Below are positions 20,366-31,100 of a stretch of 64,000 bases of DNA, one piece after another. The DNA is taken from assembly GCA_907163375.1 (NCBI GenBank), contig CAJQUW010006996.1, positions 62,001 to 126,000 of the forward strand, written 5' to 3'. Source of the DNA: Prostheceraeus crozeri (Eukaryota; Platyhelminthes; Polycladida; Euryleptidae). Numbering within the stretch: the stretch's first letter is position 1; each line of letters starts with the position of its first letter. A model generated the notes under the pieces. That model saw only the letters and a program-made list of their open reading frames with translations, ran no database searches and had not been told where the DNA came from. Position numbers and translations under genes: made by a program.

Positions 20366-21061
20366 TTAAGTTTTGTTTAATAAAGTTTTGTTTAATAAAG
20401 TTTTGCTTAAATTTTCGCTTAAAGTTTTTAGCTCTTCTAAAAAAATTTTGTCATTTTTTTCATTAGAAATTTTGCCATCACTAGAAATTTTACCATCCTG
20501 TTTATTCTTGTCATGAACTTTTTCGGACTTTAAATGAAATGGCGTTTTATTAGCTTTATTGGCTATTTGATCAAATTTTTCAATCTCATCTAACGTAATA
20601 ACATTATCATCACATACTCTTTGAAAGTAGTAATGTAGCTTATCATAGACTTCTTTAATATGTAAATGCTTAGTTTTTAATGATTTTCGTTTCTTAGTTA
20701 TTAAAGATTTATCTAACATTGTAACAAGTGAAATTGCAAAAACACCCGTACCTGTTAAAGCAGTAGCAACTACTGGAATTACTAAAACACCAGAAGATAT
20801 AACAATAGTGAGAGCGCCTACACTTATTGTTAAACATGCTCCAACACCTTGTGTCACATTCTTAGCTATCGTCCATCTCTTTCTTAATTTTTTATAATGC
20901 TCTAATCTTAATAATAATTGAGATTCCTTATCTTTCATATAACGTACTCTATCTTTGTGTTTTTCTTTATTCATTTTTTCAATGTCCATTAAAGTAGAAC
21001 TACGTTCATATGATAACGAAGGATATATTCTTGCGGTTTCTTCCACTTTTGTTTCTTCCAT
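20366..21061 (-). CDS. Two-membrane-segment protein partly inside the terminal repeat, 231 aa
   Basis: The protein has a charged N-terminal third, then two adjacent hydrophobic segments (near residues 73-91, ACLTISVGALTIVISSG, and 92-115, VPVVATALTGTGVFAIS), then a charged helical C-terminal half. It could be a membrane or membrane-active protein of the element. The start at 21061 follows the AT-rich leader. Its first ~25 codons lie in the right inverted repeat and are mirrored at the left end. The 3' end contains a short tandem repeat encoding LLNKT twice. No family was recognised. The frame looks whole. Confidence 0.55.
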   Translation of the reverse strand: MEETKVEETARIYPSLSYERSSTLMDIEKMNKEKHKDRVRYMKDKESQLLLRLEHYKKLRKRWTIAKNVTQGVGACLTISVGALTIVISSGVLVIPVVATALTGTGVFAISLVTMLDKSLITKKRKSLKTKHLHIKEVYDKLHYYFQRVCDDNVITLDEIEKFDQIANKANKTPFHLKSEKVHDKNKQDGKISSDGKISNEKNDKIFLEELKTLSENLSKTLLNKTLLNKT

Positions 21062-21777
21062 TTTTAAAGAAATATTATTAGACACATAATTTTAGTTATC
21101 TCATATTTTAAAACCTGAAAAATGGATTTAAAAGACGTTTTTAAAAATACCAATTTTTTTGATGTTGTGTCCTGGAACGGCCATGATTTTAAAAACCTGA
21201 AAAACTTCTAAACTCATGAATTTGAAATTCTCAACTTTTATGATTTTCGGTGTTCTGGAACGGTCATGATTTTGAGGGCGGGTGTAAAATTGTAATTCTC
21301 AAATTGAGATTCCTGACTTTTATGATTTTCGGTGTCCTCGAACGGTCATGATTTTGGGGGTGAAAATTGTAATTCTCAAATTTTGAAATTTTGAAAAATT
21401 TGAAAAATTGGGTATTTTTAAAAACGCCTAAATTTATGAATTTAGGTCTTCATAACCTGAAAAAATGACCAAAATTCATGAATTTATGTCGTTTTTAAAA
21501 ATCACATTTTTTGAAAAAATGGTACTTTTTGAATGGACTAAATTCATGTATTTAGGTCTTAAAAACCTGAAAAAGGGTCTAATCTAAATTCATGAATTTA
21601 TGTCGTTTTTAAAGATACTATTTTTTTTAATTTTGTGGTGTCCTGGAACGGTCTAAATTCATGTATTTAGGTCTTAAAAACCTGAAAAAGGGTCTAAATT
21701 CATGAATTTATGTCGTTTTTAAAGATACTATTTTTTTGAATTTTGTGGTGTCCTGGAACGGTCTTTTGCCCATTACT
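20995..21777 (-). repeat. Polinton right terminal inverted repeat
   Basis: About 783 bp, longer than the left copy because of internal duplications, including a ~110-bp tandem duplication near the outer end. The motif GGTGTCCTGGAACGGTC or a one-base variant occurs at 21166, 21249, 21331, 21637 and 21747. It includes the 5' end of the two-membrane-segment gene on the minus strand. Confidence 0.88.
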
Positions 21778-21783
21778 GTAAAA
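21778..21783. repeat. Polinton target-site duplication, right
   Basis: GTAAAA, an exact match to 5222-5227. Confidence 0.9.
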
Positions 21784-23056
21784 ATCGAGTCTTTACAAGA
21801 AGCAGCTGACTAAAAATATTGTGGGAACATTAAGGTCCTGCAGGACTTACACTAACAGTTAAAATGTCAATAGATATACTGATAAATATTCATGCTTGCT
21901 TTTGTAAAACATGTTGTACTTGATCACGATTGTCCACATCGAGGAATTTAAGTATAGTTCTTTTGAAATGAGTGTGTGTATATCTCATGAGAATGCTTCA
22001 GATGACATGTATACATGATGTAATGTAAGCTTAGGGTTGATTTTACCTGATGTAGACTGGTTGCTTAGTGTTATAACAGCGAATCTCAAAACAGCGAAGG
22101 GTAAAAGGTGAATGTGAGAGACATCAAAATTTCAAAATAGTGAAGTATGAAAATAGCATACGATGCAATGCTCGAGTGTTGTGCAGAACTAAGTGCATCT
22201 CGTATTAATATTTCATCTCAACATTTTTATAAAGCCATGCTTACTTTACTCTACATGCAGTTGTTGAATTTTTAAGCAAATGTGATTCCTTTAAGGGAAC
22301 AGTAATGCAAAAATTGTACCCTTAAAATAATCCTGTAGCAAAATGAAGTAGGATCGACATGGTCAATAACTGTTAAGTGAACCAAAAATTCAAAGTGAGT
22401 AAAAGAGGAAGTTTGAAAAACACAAGCTGATCGATAACCGATTTGTTATAAAAGCAAAGAAATAAAGACAATGTCGTCATACTATTAAAAAGAAACATTT
22501 CGAGATAGAATTGCGTTTACGGTAAACTACGTTATGGTAAGTCTAGTTTTATGGAAAAGGGTGTCATGTCTTATGAATCATTAAAGAATTAAGAGTGGAA
22601 TGAGAAGATCATATGTAAAAACTGTACGTGTAAGCTGGCAGCAGACGACAAATCAGCAGAGTAGATTAAGAACATCTATCTGCTAATGCAACCAAATGAT
22701 TCAGGCAAATGTAAATTTGTAAGTCAAATACGTGTGCATAGCGGGCTCTATTCCTTACTTGAACGAGCATTTAGTTCAATTCTTGGTACAATAATTTGTA
22801 GGTGACAAGTCAGAATCAAGGCTGAAGAATGATAGAAAATAGGCTACTTCAATTTTATAGAGCAATAAGCCTATACCGAAGATTGCAAAGAAAAGTCATA
22901 AACGTTACAACACGCAGTCGGTGACTTTCTTCAAGGACTCCAATCCACATCTCTAAAGTCAAATACGGCCTTCGGATCGTTGAATCATGTGCAGAAGTTC
23001 CGCTGAGATGGAGATATTGGACATCAATCATTCTATACGAACAAGAACAGCATATT
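21784..23056. other. No gene seen
   Basis: Right flank of the Polinton. AT-rich non-coding sequence with no repeat or RNA recognised. Confidence 0.3.
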
Positions 23057-23162
23057 AATCAGGGGCCTATCATGTGGGGATTCTGTGGGGATGTTCACAG
23101 TTTTTTCTATGGGTATGGGGTGGGGATTCAAATATCAATCCCCACGGTAACCCTGATAATTG
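23057..23162. repeat. Short G-rich interspersed repeat (MITE-like), copy 2
   Basis: Runs from AATCAGGGGCC to ACCCTGATAATTG, so it has short inverted ends (ATCAGGG...CCCTGAT). It shares GGATTCTGTGGGGAT and TATGGGTATGG with copy 1 at 3519-3640. At ~105 bp it looks like a complete MITE-like unit. Confidence 0.55.
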
Positions 23163-23211
23163 TGCACCCGCCAATTCATGGAGTGAACATTTTATGTGTA
23201 GCAGTGTATCC

Positions 23212-24224
23212 TACACTGTAAATCGCTGGATACGAAAATTACATACAAACATATACCAAAATTACATACAATTTGAAACTAACATCTGATACGAGATTCT
23301 GGTATGTCTACAGAGATCTGGTATGTTTTTCATACCACATCTCACTCATTTTAGTATGTGATTGGTATGTAGCGATGCGAACTATTCCATCTGTTATTGG
23401 CTGTTTTACACTGAAATACGAATTGTTGGTATGTTTTATGTACGAGACCCGATGGAAATTCACCCTTATTCGTATGCCTCTGGTATCCATCTGGTATATT
23501 CAGCTTTAAGTCACATAGCGAAAAAATGTATGTATTACATACTACTGTCAAATAACTTTTTTCGGTAATACAAGTGGTGAATATTTTTTGTTTGATAGGG
23601 TGATATTTGAGTACATTAGATTTATTGTGAATTTTATGCTCCACGAATATGTCGTCGGTGCTACTTGTCTGGCAACATTAACAGGACGTTTATTTAACTC
23701 TACTTTATGACCCAAGTTGATAAACATCATTTCATTTAAACGTTATCTTTAGCGAAATCATGTTGACTTATATATCTCAAACATGATTATTTTTGCGTTC
23801 ATGAATTATAATGTGTTTTTATTTCGGATTGATAATATGCTTAATTTCAAAATTACATAATGCATAATTGCTGATGGTTGAAATCTTATTGATCATTCAT
23901 GAAATACCTTAGACTTGCGTGTATTAAAATCGAATTCAGTATTGTAAGTTTGACTCTTGAATGTCATTATCTCACTACTTACAGAACAGTAGTAACATTA
24001 GTGTGATCTTTATTGACAAAAGGCCTGAAATCAACATACTTTGGACATGATTTATGCCTTCTTTTAACATTGTGCTAGTATGGCTTTAGTATGTAAAGCA
24101 TACCACATTTGAAATAACATACGAAAAGCATACAAATATATACCAAGAGAATACAGAAATATACCAAAAAAATATTTTGGTATGCATCCTTCGTATGTGA
24201 TTGGTATTGAGCGATTTACAGTGT
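23212..24224. mobile_element. Non-autonomous CACTG-ended DNA transposon (CACTA-like), ~1 kb
   Basis: Ends are CACTGTAAATCGCT at the left (from ~23214) and AGCGATTTACAGTG at the right (to ~24222), an exact inverted match, flanked by TA on both sides. Subterminal regions at both ends are packed with TGGTATG/CATACCA words in both orientations, the array design typical of CACTA/EnSpm ends. The interior has no transposase. It would depend on a related autonomous element. Confidence 0.65.
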
Positions 24225-24265
24225 ACAGCAGTTGAACAGTTGATTCACTTCAAAAGATTGATGTA

Positions 24266-24449
24266 AAAGCCAAGTTACACTTACATTCATAAATATTTGC
24301 AAACTATTCTCAATATGTTTCAGTTATCAAAATCATAGCTATTCTCAAGGGACTATGAGAGACGATGAGAATGACTATAGTTGTGATAGCAGAAATTTAT
24401 TAAGAGGACTTTGCAAATATATTTATGAATGTAATTGTAACTTGGCCTT
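24266..24449. repeat. MITE with ~35-bp terminal inverted repeats
   Basis: Left end AGCCAAGTTAC... and right end ...GTAACTTGGCCT are inverted copies, continuing inward as TTACATTCATAAATATTTGC against its complement. Total length ~184 bp with no coding content. Family not assigned. Confidence 0.6.
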
Positions 24450-24604
24450 AACATCACTCATTTATCGCACAGTAAAGGCATATTCTCAGAACAGTTGATT
24501 CACTGTAAATTTTCGTGAATCCGCATGGCTCGCACATGTTGGCTATATTCAATTTCATGGCAATGTCTCGCAAATATTTTATATTACTCATTTCTAGGAA
24601 TCGT

Positions 24605-24950
24605 TTCTCATTTGGCTTTCATTTCATTGACAGAACGCTCACGAAACTGTTGCTGACGTCGATCGAGGATGTAAGTTTTTGATGGATAAATATGATGGAG
24701 CTTCCGGATAAATGCAGAGAATAGCATTATGGCTCTTAATGACTGCTTGTTCGGATTCCTCAAGGTGTAGAGGGCACATTCTGGAGCCTTCTCTCTGTTC
24801 AGGACGAAATTCTTCGATGGATTACTGTTCCATTTCCTCAAAATTTCATCGTTATCGAGGGGGAAGCGATTGAAATATTATACCGCGACCTTTCTGACTA
24901 TTGCTTCTATGCTTTTGCAATCAAATGCTGAACAAATATTATGCAACGTC
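24605..24950 (-). pseudogene. THAP-like zinc-finger relic
   Basis: On the minus strand one frame reads CSAFDCKSIEA, then, past an in-frame stop (near 24882), YFNRFPLDNDEILRKW and NFVLNREKAPECALYTL. The C-x4-C pair, the FP and the W match the THAP domain layout (a C2CH DNA-binding finger found in host proteins and P-element transposases). The final C-x2-H is not intact. After the domain comes a helical stretch ending near KAK and a stop. It may be a relic of a P-type transposase or of a host THAP gene. Confidence 0.4.
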
Positions 24951-25940
24951 AAGTTTGAACAGGAAAATTGATGGAAAGATTAGAAGCGTGATAACTGAAA
25001 TTGACAGCTATTTGTCAATTGTACACTTTCTGCGAAAAATTTGAAAAGCTAACAGTCCAAGTGCTATATATCTAGGAGTACATGGTTAATTTTAAACATC
25101 TAACGTTAAACGGTTTCAATCTATTTCATCTATGACAATAAAGCAACATTGAATATGTTAAATTTTTAATTGTATTGGCTAGATATAGATATATTCAGCA
25201 ATGATGTTTCATTCTAAAGCAAAGACTACTGATTAGTAGCCACCGAATGAAATAATAGTAGTATGAGAAAGCGTCTGAGAGTGCGTTAACCTTTAACCAA
25301 ATTTGCCTCTTGCTTTTCTTGTCGGTGGATTTCAAAATAGATTTCTAATTTCCCAAAAGATTTCTAAACCATTAACCTATATGACACAACACAATAAGGC
25401 ATATCTATTTTGGGAATGTTCTATCCGATGGTGGTGTAAGTTTTTCACTCCAAGTTGATCTTGTTGCTATAAATAGCATTTTAAAAATCAAACAATCACT
25501 TTTCTAAACTTCGTAATTGTATCTAACCTAGTCGACAGAATTTCATGAAAATTTCAGCAGAACCTATTTTTGAAACATGCTCTGTCTGCTGTCATTTCTG
25601 TGATGCTGTCGATTTTGCATTTCAAGCGGTACTTGTTACCTCAGATAGCATTTTGAAATTCAAAAATCATTTTTCAACAAATTTGATAATTTTAATGTAT
25701 GGGTACTTGGTATTACTGTAACTTGATAGTTCTTATTATCAGGAAGACATGATAATCCGAATGCAAACATTTATTGAATATACATGCAATTTCAATACAT
25801 AGTTCTTCTATCCGTTGCAGACTATCCTTGCCGTAGACTGTAGGCCTACATACAGTAATAGCAGTATTGTAGCCATTCGCTCTGGCACTTGCAGCACTCT
25901 GCGTTTGTTGAATTACTATGCCTTCCACACACAAACTCAC
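24951..25940. other. No gene seen
   Basis: Non-coding AT-rich sequence. It could be an intron downstream of the exon candidate at 25941-26133. Confidence 0.25.
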
Positions 25941-26133
25941 TGTATTCGGTGCAGAAATTTTAAGTTGGAGTGCAGTTTCGAGTCGACTTCCTTGCTTTTC
26001 ATACAGCGTCGTGTTCTAATGACTTCGATTGGTTCCAGCTCCAGCCTTCGAAGATTCTGCCTTTTAGTCAGCTTTACCAAGGTATCAACTGTATCCGTTG
26101 ACAAGCCAATTGAATCCTCAGACGCTTTTCCAT
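25941..26133 (-). CDS. Candidate internal exon of an unrecognised host gene
   Basis: On the minus strand, a TTATTCATTCAG acceptor is followed by 63 open codons (including KLTKRQNLRRLELEPIEVIR and TRRCMKSKEVDSKLHS) and then a consensus donor GTGAGT. The peptide is basic and soluble-looking and I cannot assign a family. The match of both splice signals to one open frame is the support. An intron phase change across the exon (193 bp) is compatible with splicing. Confidence 0.4.
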
Positions 26134-28841
26134 CTGAATGAATAAGAGTCTAAACTGTCTTTCAATTTGTGAAGGTGATAGAAATAATCACCTTTGGCAG
26201 CTACACTGCAAAATGTTCAACTTCAACACAATCGATTGTATTTTTTGAAACATTGAGTCATGCAAGCAAAACGCTAATAACGGAAAAACAATAACCATGG
26301 GCTAGAAAAAAGGTCAAGTGATATGAGAACACTCTTTTCCGCAGAATGTTGTGTTTGATCAGTATTTTTACCGAGGTGATTAAAACAATCACCCTTGGTC
26401 ATCTGAGGGTTAAATCTCAAAATTCTTATCAATAGAGGTGAAAATCCAAAATGTCGAAAAATCGTGATTGTGAATTTTTTTCATGTCACTCCTGTGACTA
26501 AAATATTAGGTCTAAAAAAGCAGCTACCACTCAGAGAAAGGCAGCACAATGTTACTGAAGAAGACCTTCAAACAATTATTTGTTCCGGCGTGAGATAAAG
26601 AATCCGCGGGGGTTATAATGCCCCCCCCCCCGATACTACAAGTGAGGACAAGCCGTTAATGTCTTCTAAGTGTCATGTAATAGTAATATACTGTATGTGC
26701 AGTATTTCAGTTTTAAGGCAGTTTAGAGTAGGTCACTGATGCAAAATTTCAAATTTGAAAATTTTTATTTTAGATTCAAATATTGAATTTTTATTATTTT
26801 CAAGGGATTCGACTTTCATTACCAAATATTCAGTCTAGAGCATGATCTGATCGTTATTTTTCAGAAATAGTGCGCGTATCCAATACAAATGCAATATTCT
26901 GTGATTTTTTGAGTTATTTCGTCATGGGACATGTACGTTCCGTTATCCAGTCAGGGGCATATTTGTGTGGAATTTCAATTTTTACCAAATAATGCGAACG
27001 TCAAGCTTAGGTACTCAACTCATGTCATTGTTAATTTTGTTGTTGACTTGCATAGAAAAAATAACTTTTGATAAAATGCGGCGTGTGGATGTACAGTTCA
27101 GTACAATTAGAGCAGAATTGGATAAAATTCACCGCAAGTCCCTCAATACCAAACAAGTACGAAGTATCGATGCCAAAATATTCTTCGGTACATCTTCGCA
27201 AATCAGTTGTTCAGTTTCTCAGTAGACTTCTGTGAAGATCTTTAGTAAATCAATCGTTAGTTTCAATTTCTATATGAATTTGGTATCGCGTTGAATATAC
27301 TTTTCGTATCTAACGATTCTGCTGTGAAGTACGGAGACTGCAGACACTGTAGAATGATAGGTATTGCCGTGGACTTCGTTGCACCGCTGCCGTCACTGGA
27401 TGGAAGCATGAAAGCGAGTTGATCACAAAATTTTGTGCACTTTTTTTCTAAATCACACTTCATGACACATTCGTCCATCCTATTATGCCGTGTGTGTCCT
27501 ACAGTGGGTGGATATGTTGATATATGCCTTCAACAACCTCACTTAATATTTCTGCTGATTAAAGAGGAAGCGAAATTTTTCGTGATTTTATCTCGTTTTT
27601 ATGATCCAGTGACTTCTATAGCCGCATGCTGTTGAAATTCAAGATGTACTGGAATGTTGTTCGAATTCATTTCCTTGAAATTCAGGTAACCAAGTACTGT
27701 TTCAGGACAGCAAAAGATCATTGAATTTGCACTTGCCACGAAAATCAATGATAACATGTTTCACCATGCTTGGAAATTCAACGGAAGTTGTGCTAGCATT
27801 GCCTCACACCTTCCTTTCCGGCGTATGTTCGTACAGGGACTTCTTTTGAGTTAAATAAAGCATGAGTATTCTTGTTGAAACAAACCAATACAAACCATTT
27901 CCTTAGTTCATATACTTCTTGCAGTCAGACCCTTTCAAAATACTATTGCATTATTAATGATGACAAGACATAGTAGCAGTAAATATATTTGAATACTTTT
28001 TGTTTGCAATAAATATTATTGCAATATGTCAGTTAGGGTAATTTCAAAAGTTAATTCATTTCGTTACTAATGCACCAATTCAGAGGTCACATGCACACAA
28101 TTCAGCATTCGATATCTTCATGCCTGCGTGGTCTTCATTATGAGTATTTCTGCATATACTTATAAGCCATACTAAAAAAATAATGAAATTTTACCGGTCA
28201 GAAATCAGTGCATGTAAAATGATAATTTGGACTACTACGAGTATTTTGTGTTGATTTTTGCGTTGTTCAAATTTACGACTGATGAATGTATATAATGTCC
28301 ATATTGTGAGGATTTGTTGCTAGTCGACGTATGGCCACAATTAATATATTTTTTAGACATAAAAATAGCAACCATAAGCGCATTATTAGAGTTAGGCCTA
28401 ACTACGCATGCAATAAAACAATAGGCTGTATAATGCACTGCTTAACACAGTATATTCGAATAAAACCAGCAACATAAAACAAAAGCTTCCATGTCAACAG
28501 ATTTTGCAATGTGTGAGTATCCCAGAAATTTCGATTGACATTCAAGAACAACTGACATTCCAAATTAGCAGGCAGAATTCCTTGACGACGATCAGAGGCC
28601 TGCACTACTGAAAAATCTTCCAGCGATATGAGTGGTGAGTTGCCATATGAACGTCGTATATGAGAATGTACGAAGAAGATTCCGAAGGTAAACGCGTCAT
28701 CAGCGTGTCAACTTCACTCAATCGGCAGCCGTGTTCACAGCTGCCTCGTCTCCTAACTAAACAAAAACTGACATAGGGGGTACGCGTCATGCATATAGAC
28801 AAACGAGTGGTGTTATGATGACTTAGCAGATGGATGACGAA
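26134..28841. other. No gene supported; 12-base C run near 26621
   Basis: Long unassigned stretch. Short open frames occur on both strands near 26965-27478 and 27263-27635, but none shows a recognisable domain or splice signals. A homopolymer of C lies near 26621-26632. Confidence 0.3.
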
Positions 28842-28953
28842 ATATAATAATAACAATAATAATAATAAGCATTTATTTGTAGATAAACAGTCATGGCTGA
28901 TCATAATACATACAAAGGGATAAAAAAAGCATATAAAAGGCATTAAGTCACAG

Positions 28954-30722
28954 CTACGAAAAACGCGATACACAAGATGGAAGGAAGGAGTTCTTATATC
29001 GATCAGTTTTACAAAATATAATGCTGGATGATTTTCTAAGTTTTGATATCGTCACATTCGAGCGCTGTGGTATCCTTTCTCTCAGGATCGTCGGCAATCT
29101 CTGAAATTGTCTTGGACATATGATGAAACGTCTGGTGCTCAGTTTTTCTAGCCCATGTTTCATCAAAACGCCTTCATAATTATAATCGTGGCACTCGACT
29201 GGAATGTACTCTATCATGCGGATGACTCTTCTCTGAACGGATTCAAGAGCATTTGATTTTGCTTTTGTGATGTTGAAATGCCATACAGGAGCGCCATATT
29301 CCAGAATGCTGCGTATACAAGCACAATAAAATTTAACAACATCTGCATCTCCGAAACCTGATCTCATCATTTCACTAACGAAATGTACTCTCATCTGTGC
29401 TTTCTTCATTATTTTCAATATGTGATCTGACCAAGATAATTCCTCATTGATGATGAAACCAAGAATCTTCGTTTGACGAATTGGATTAAATTTTTCCCCA
29501 TCTACTTCTATCTGATTCCAGTTTAGCTGTTTCATTTCTTTTAAAGCTTATTCTCATTTTATTTGTCTTTTTTAGATTTAATCTCATATTGTGTTCTTTT
29601 GCCCAATCAGCAACTTCATTTGCTCTCTGAACAAGTGATGACTGGTTAATGCTATCGAAAGATTCGTAGATAGTGCAGTCGTCAATATACTTCATGTTTG
29701 CTGTTAGGTCATTAATCATGAGTACAAATGCAAGTGGTCCAAATTTAGTTCCTTGAGGTATTCCAGCTGATATCGGCATCCATTGAAAGTGATTATGGTG
29801 GTACTTCACGCGCTGCATACTCTGATGTAGAAAACCAGATACCCATTTACAAAGCCACACAGGAACATTCATGTCAAGTAGCTTGCGAACAAGAATGTTG
29901 TGGTCAATTCGATCGAACGCTTTAGAAAAATCTATTAGAAGAATTCTACTTATATAGCCATGGTCTGCATTCCTCAATAGATCATCCATCATAGTAAGTT
30001 AGTAAGTATGGCATTTGTAGTTGAGCCGCCCTTTACACCGCCAAATTGATTGGGATCTAATTTGTCACGCACGTAATGCAATATATTTTTCACCATTATT
30101 GTTTCTGCAACAACCTTACTGACGACACAAGTAAGACTTATTGGTCTGAAATCGGATTCTAATATTTTTGGCTTTTCTGTTTTACTGAGCACAGTGATGT
30201 CGGAGCTTCTCCACATTGCAGGCCATACACCTTCTCTGATTGAAGAGCAGACAATTGACGTAATAGGCCCGGCCAATGTCTGGCAACAGTCTTTCCAAAT
30301 CCAATTAGGAATACCGTCTGGTCCTAGCGATGAATTGATTTTGAATGAAGAAATTCACACTAGTATTGTCATTCTTGGAATTTTTGCATATAATTGATTT
30401 CAAATTTGTCTCACCATTTTTTCGAGTCTTCAACTCTACTCAGATTTTTCATAACGTAGTTTGTTTTCAAACTGTTCCTCATGTTTTCTGTCTTTTTCTT
30501 GTAGTGTGTATATAGAACTGTATTGCCATCACGCCAATGCTTATTACGCAATTTCAATGTATCGATGAAATATTCTATCACCCATGGTTTCGAACCTGCA
30601 GGTATTTTAATATACGTCCACGGAAGATACTCGTTCATAAGACTCGCTAAAATGTAATAAAAAATCTGAAATTTCTTTGACATGTGTTGGCCAAAAAGAC
30701 GAAGTTCCAATTGATGAGACAT
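28954..30722 (-). pseudogene. LINE reverse transcriptase, broken into several frames
   Basis: Segments in order: the linker helix region (30411-30722); RT fingers with SDFRPISLTCVVSKVVAE and DPNQFGGVKGGST (29989-30276); palm with LLIDFSKAFDRIDHNIL, SAGIPQGTKFGPLAFVL and the catalytic box YIDD in place of the usual YADD (29486-29992); and thumb/C-terminal region with KILGFIINEELSWSDHI and LEYGAPVWHFNIT (28954-29535). Frame changes separate the segments near 29990 and 29500, and the region around 30300-30400 has no open frame. The order and spacing match CR1/L2-type LINEs. Confidence 0.85.
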
Positions 30723-31100
30723 AGTGGATTCACAAAGTTTACTTTATTAGTATGACTTTGACACCTTTTCACCTTAAAAGTTGGCTCCAGAGACGATTGA
30801 GTAAAAATAGGTGATGCCAAAATAACATTGTGATCCGAAGTTGCAATCGGCGGTAACACTTCAACTTTTGAATACATGTCCGGCATGTTGGTGAGAAATA
30901 AATCTAAAATAGCATTTTTTCGAGTTGGTGCTTTGACAAGTTGCTCCAAGCAAAAGGAACATTTCAAATTACGCACATCGGCAGATTGAAGTCACCAGTT
31001 ATTATAATTCCAAGCGATTCATGTTTTTGTTTGAAGTAATCAAGACCAGTTATTAAATGATTCACTAAGTTGCGAGCATTTCCATCTATGAACGTCTCAT
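30647..31100 (-). pseudogene. LINE endonuclease, C-terminal part
   Basis: Contains GIIITGDFNLP, then, after a frame change near 30975, QLVKAPTRKNAILDLFLTN and PPIATSDHNVIL, the last with the SDH motif of AP-type LINE endonucleases. The domain start is missing. Confidence 0.7.

Larger units (their letters stand above)
5228..21777. mobile_element. Polinton (Maverick), complete from end to end, decayed
   Basis: The element starts AGTAATGGGC and ends GCCCATTACT, a perfect terminal match beginning with AG as in other Polintons. It is flanked by the 6-bp direct repeat GTAAAA (5222-5227 and 21778-21783), the target duplication length known for Polintons. Long inverted repeats lie at both ends. Inside are the family hallmark genes: adenain-like protease, retroviral-type integrase, major and minor jelly-roll capsid proteins, a packaging ATPase and protein-primed PolB. 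The 16.55-kb length is typical. Several genes look intact and several are broken, with roughly seven or eight breaks in all. The preserved ends, preserved target duplication and many intact frames suggest a fairly recent insertion, though not a fresh one. It is a viral fossil related to adintoviruses. Confidence 0.95.
28842..31100 (-). mobile_element. LINE of the CR1/L2/Jockey group, 5'-truncated, decayed
   Basis: The element reads on the minus strand from an apurinic-type endonuclease (GIIITGDFN motif near 31000) through reverse transcriptase to a 3' tail of (ATT)n-like repeats at 28842-28868. The 5' part of the endonuclease and any first open frame are missing. The simple-repeat tail in place of poly(A) is typical of CR1/L2-like LINEs. 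Several frame changes show that it is dead. Confidence 0.8.

Noticed and set aside
24608-24841. LYR-motif-like helix (LFSAFIRKL...FRER) suggesting a mitochondrial LYRM protein
   Set aside because: The key Leu-Tyr-Arg triplet is absent, and the upstream part of the same frame fits a THAP domain better.
26621-26632. Run of C bases as a possible G-quadruplex or slippage site
   Set aside because: A simple homopolymer with no surrounding structure; nothing further supports a function.
26965-27635. Short open frames on both strands
   Set aside because: No domain, no splice signals, and lengths expected by chance in AT-rich DNA.
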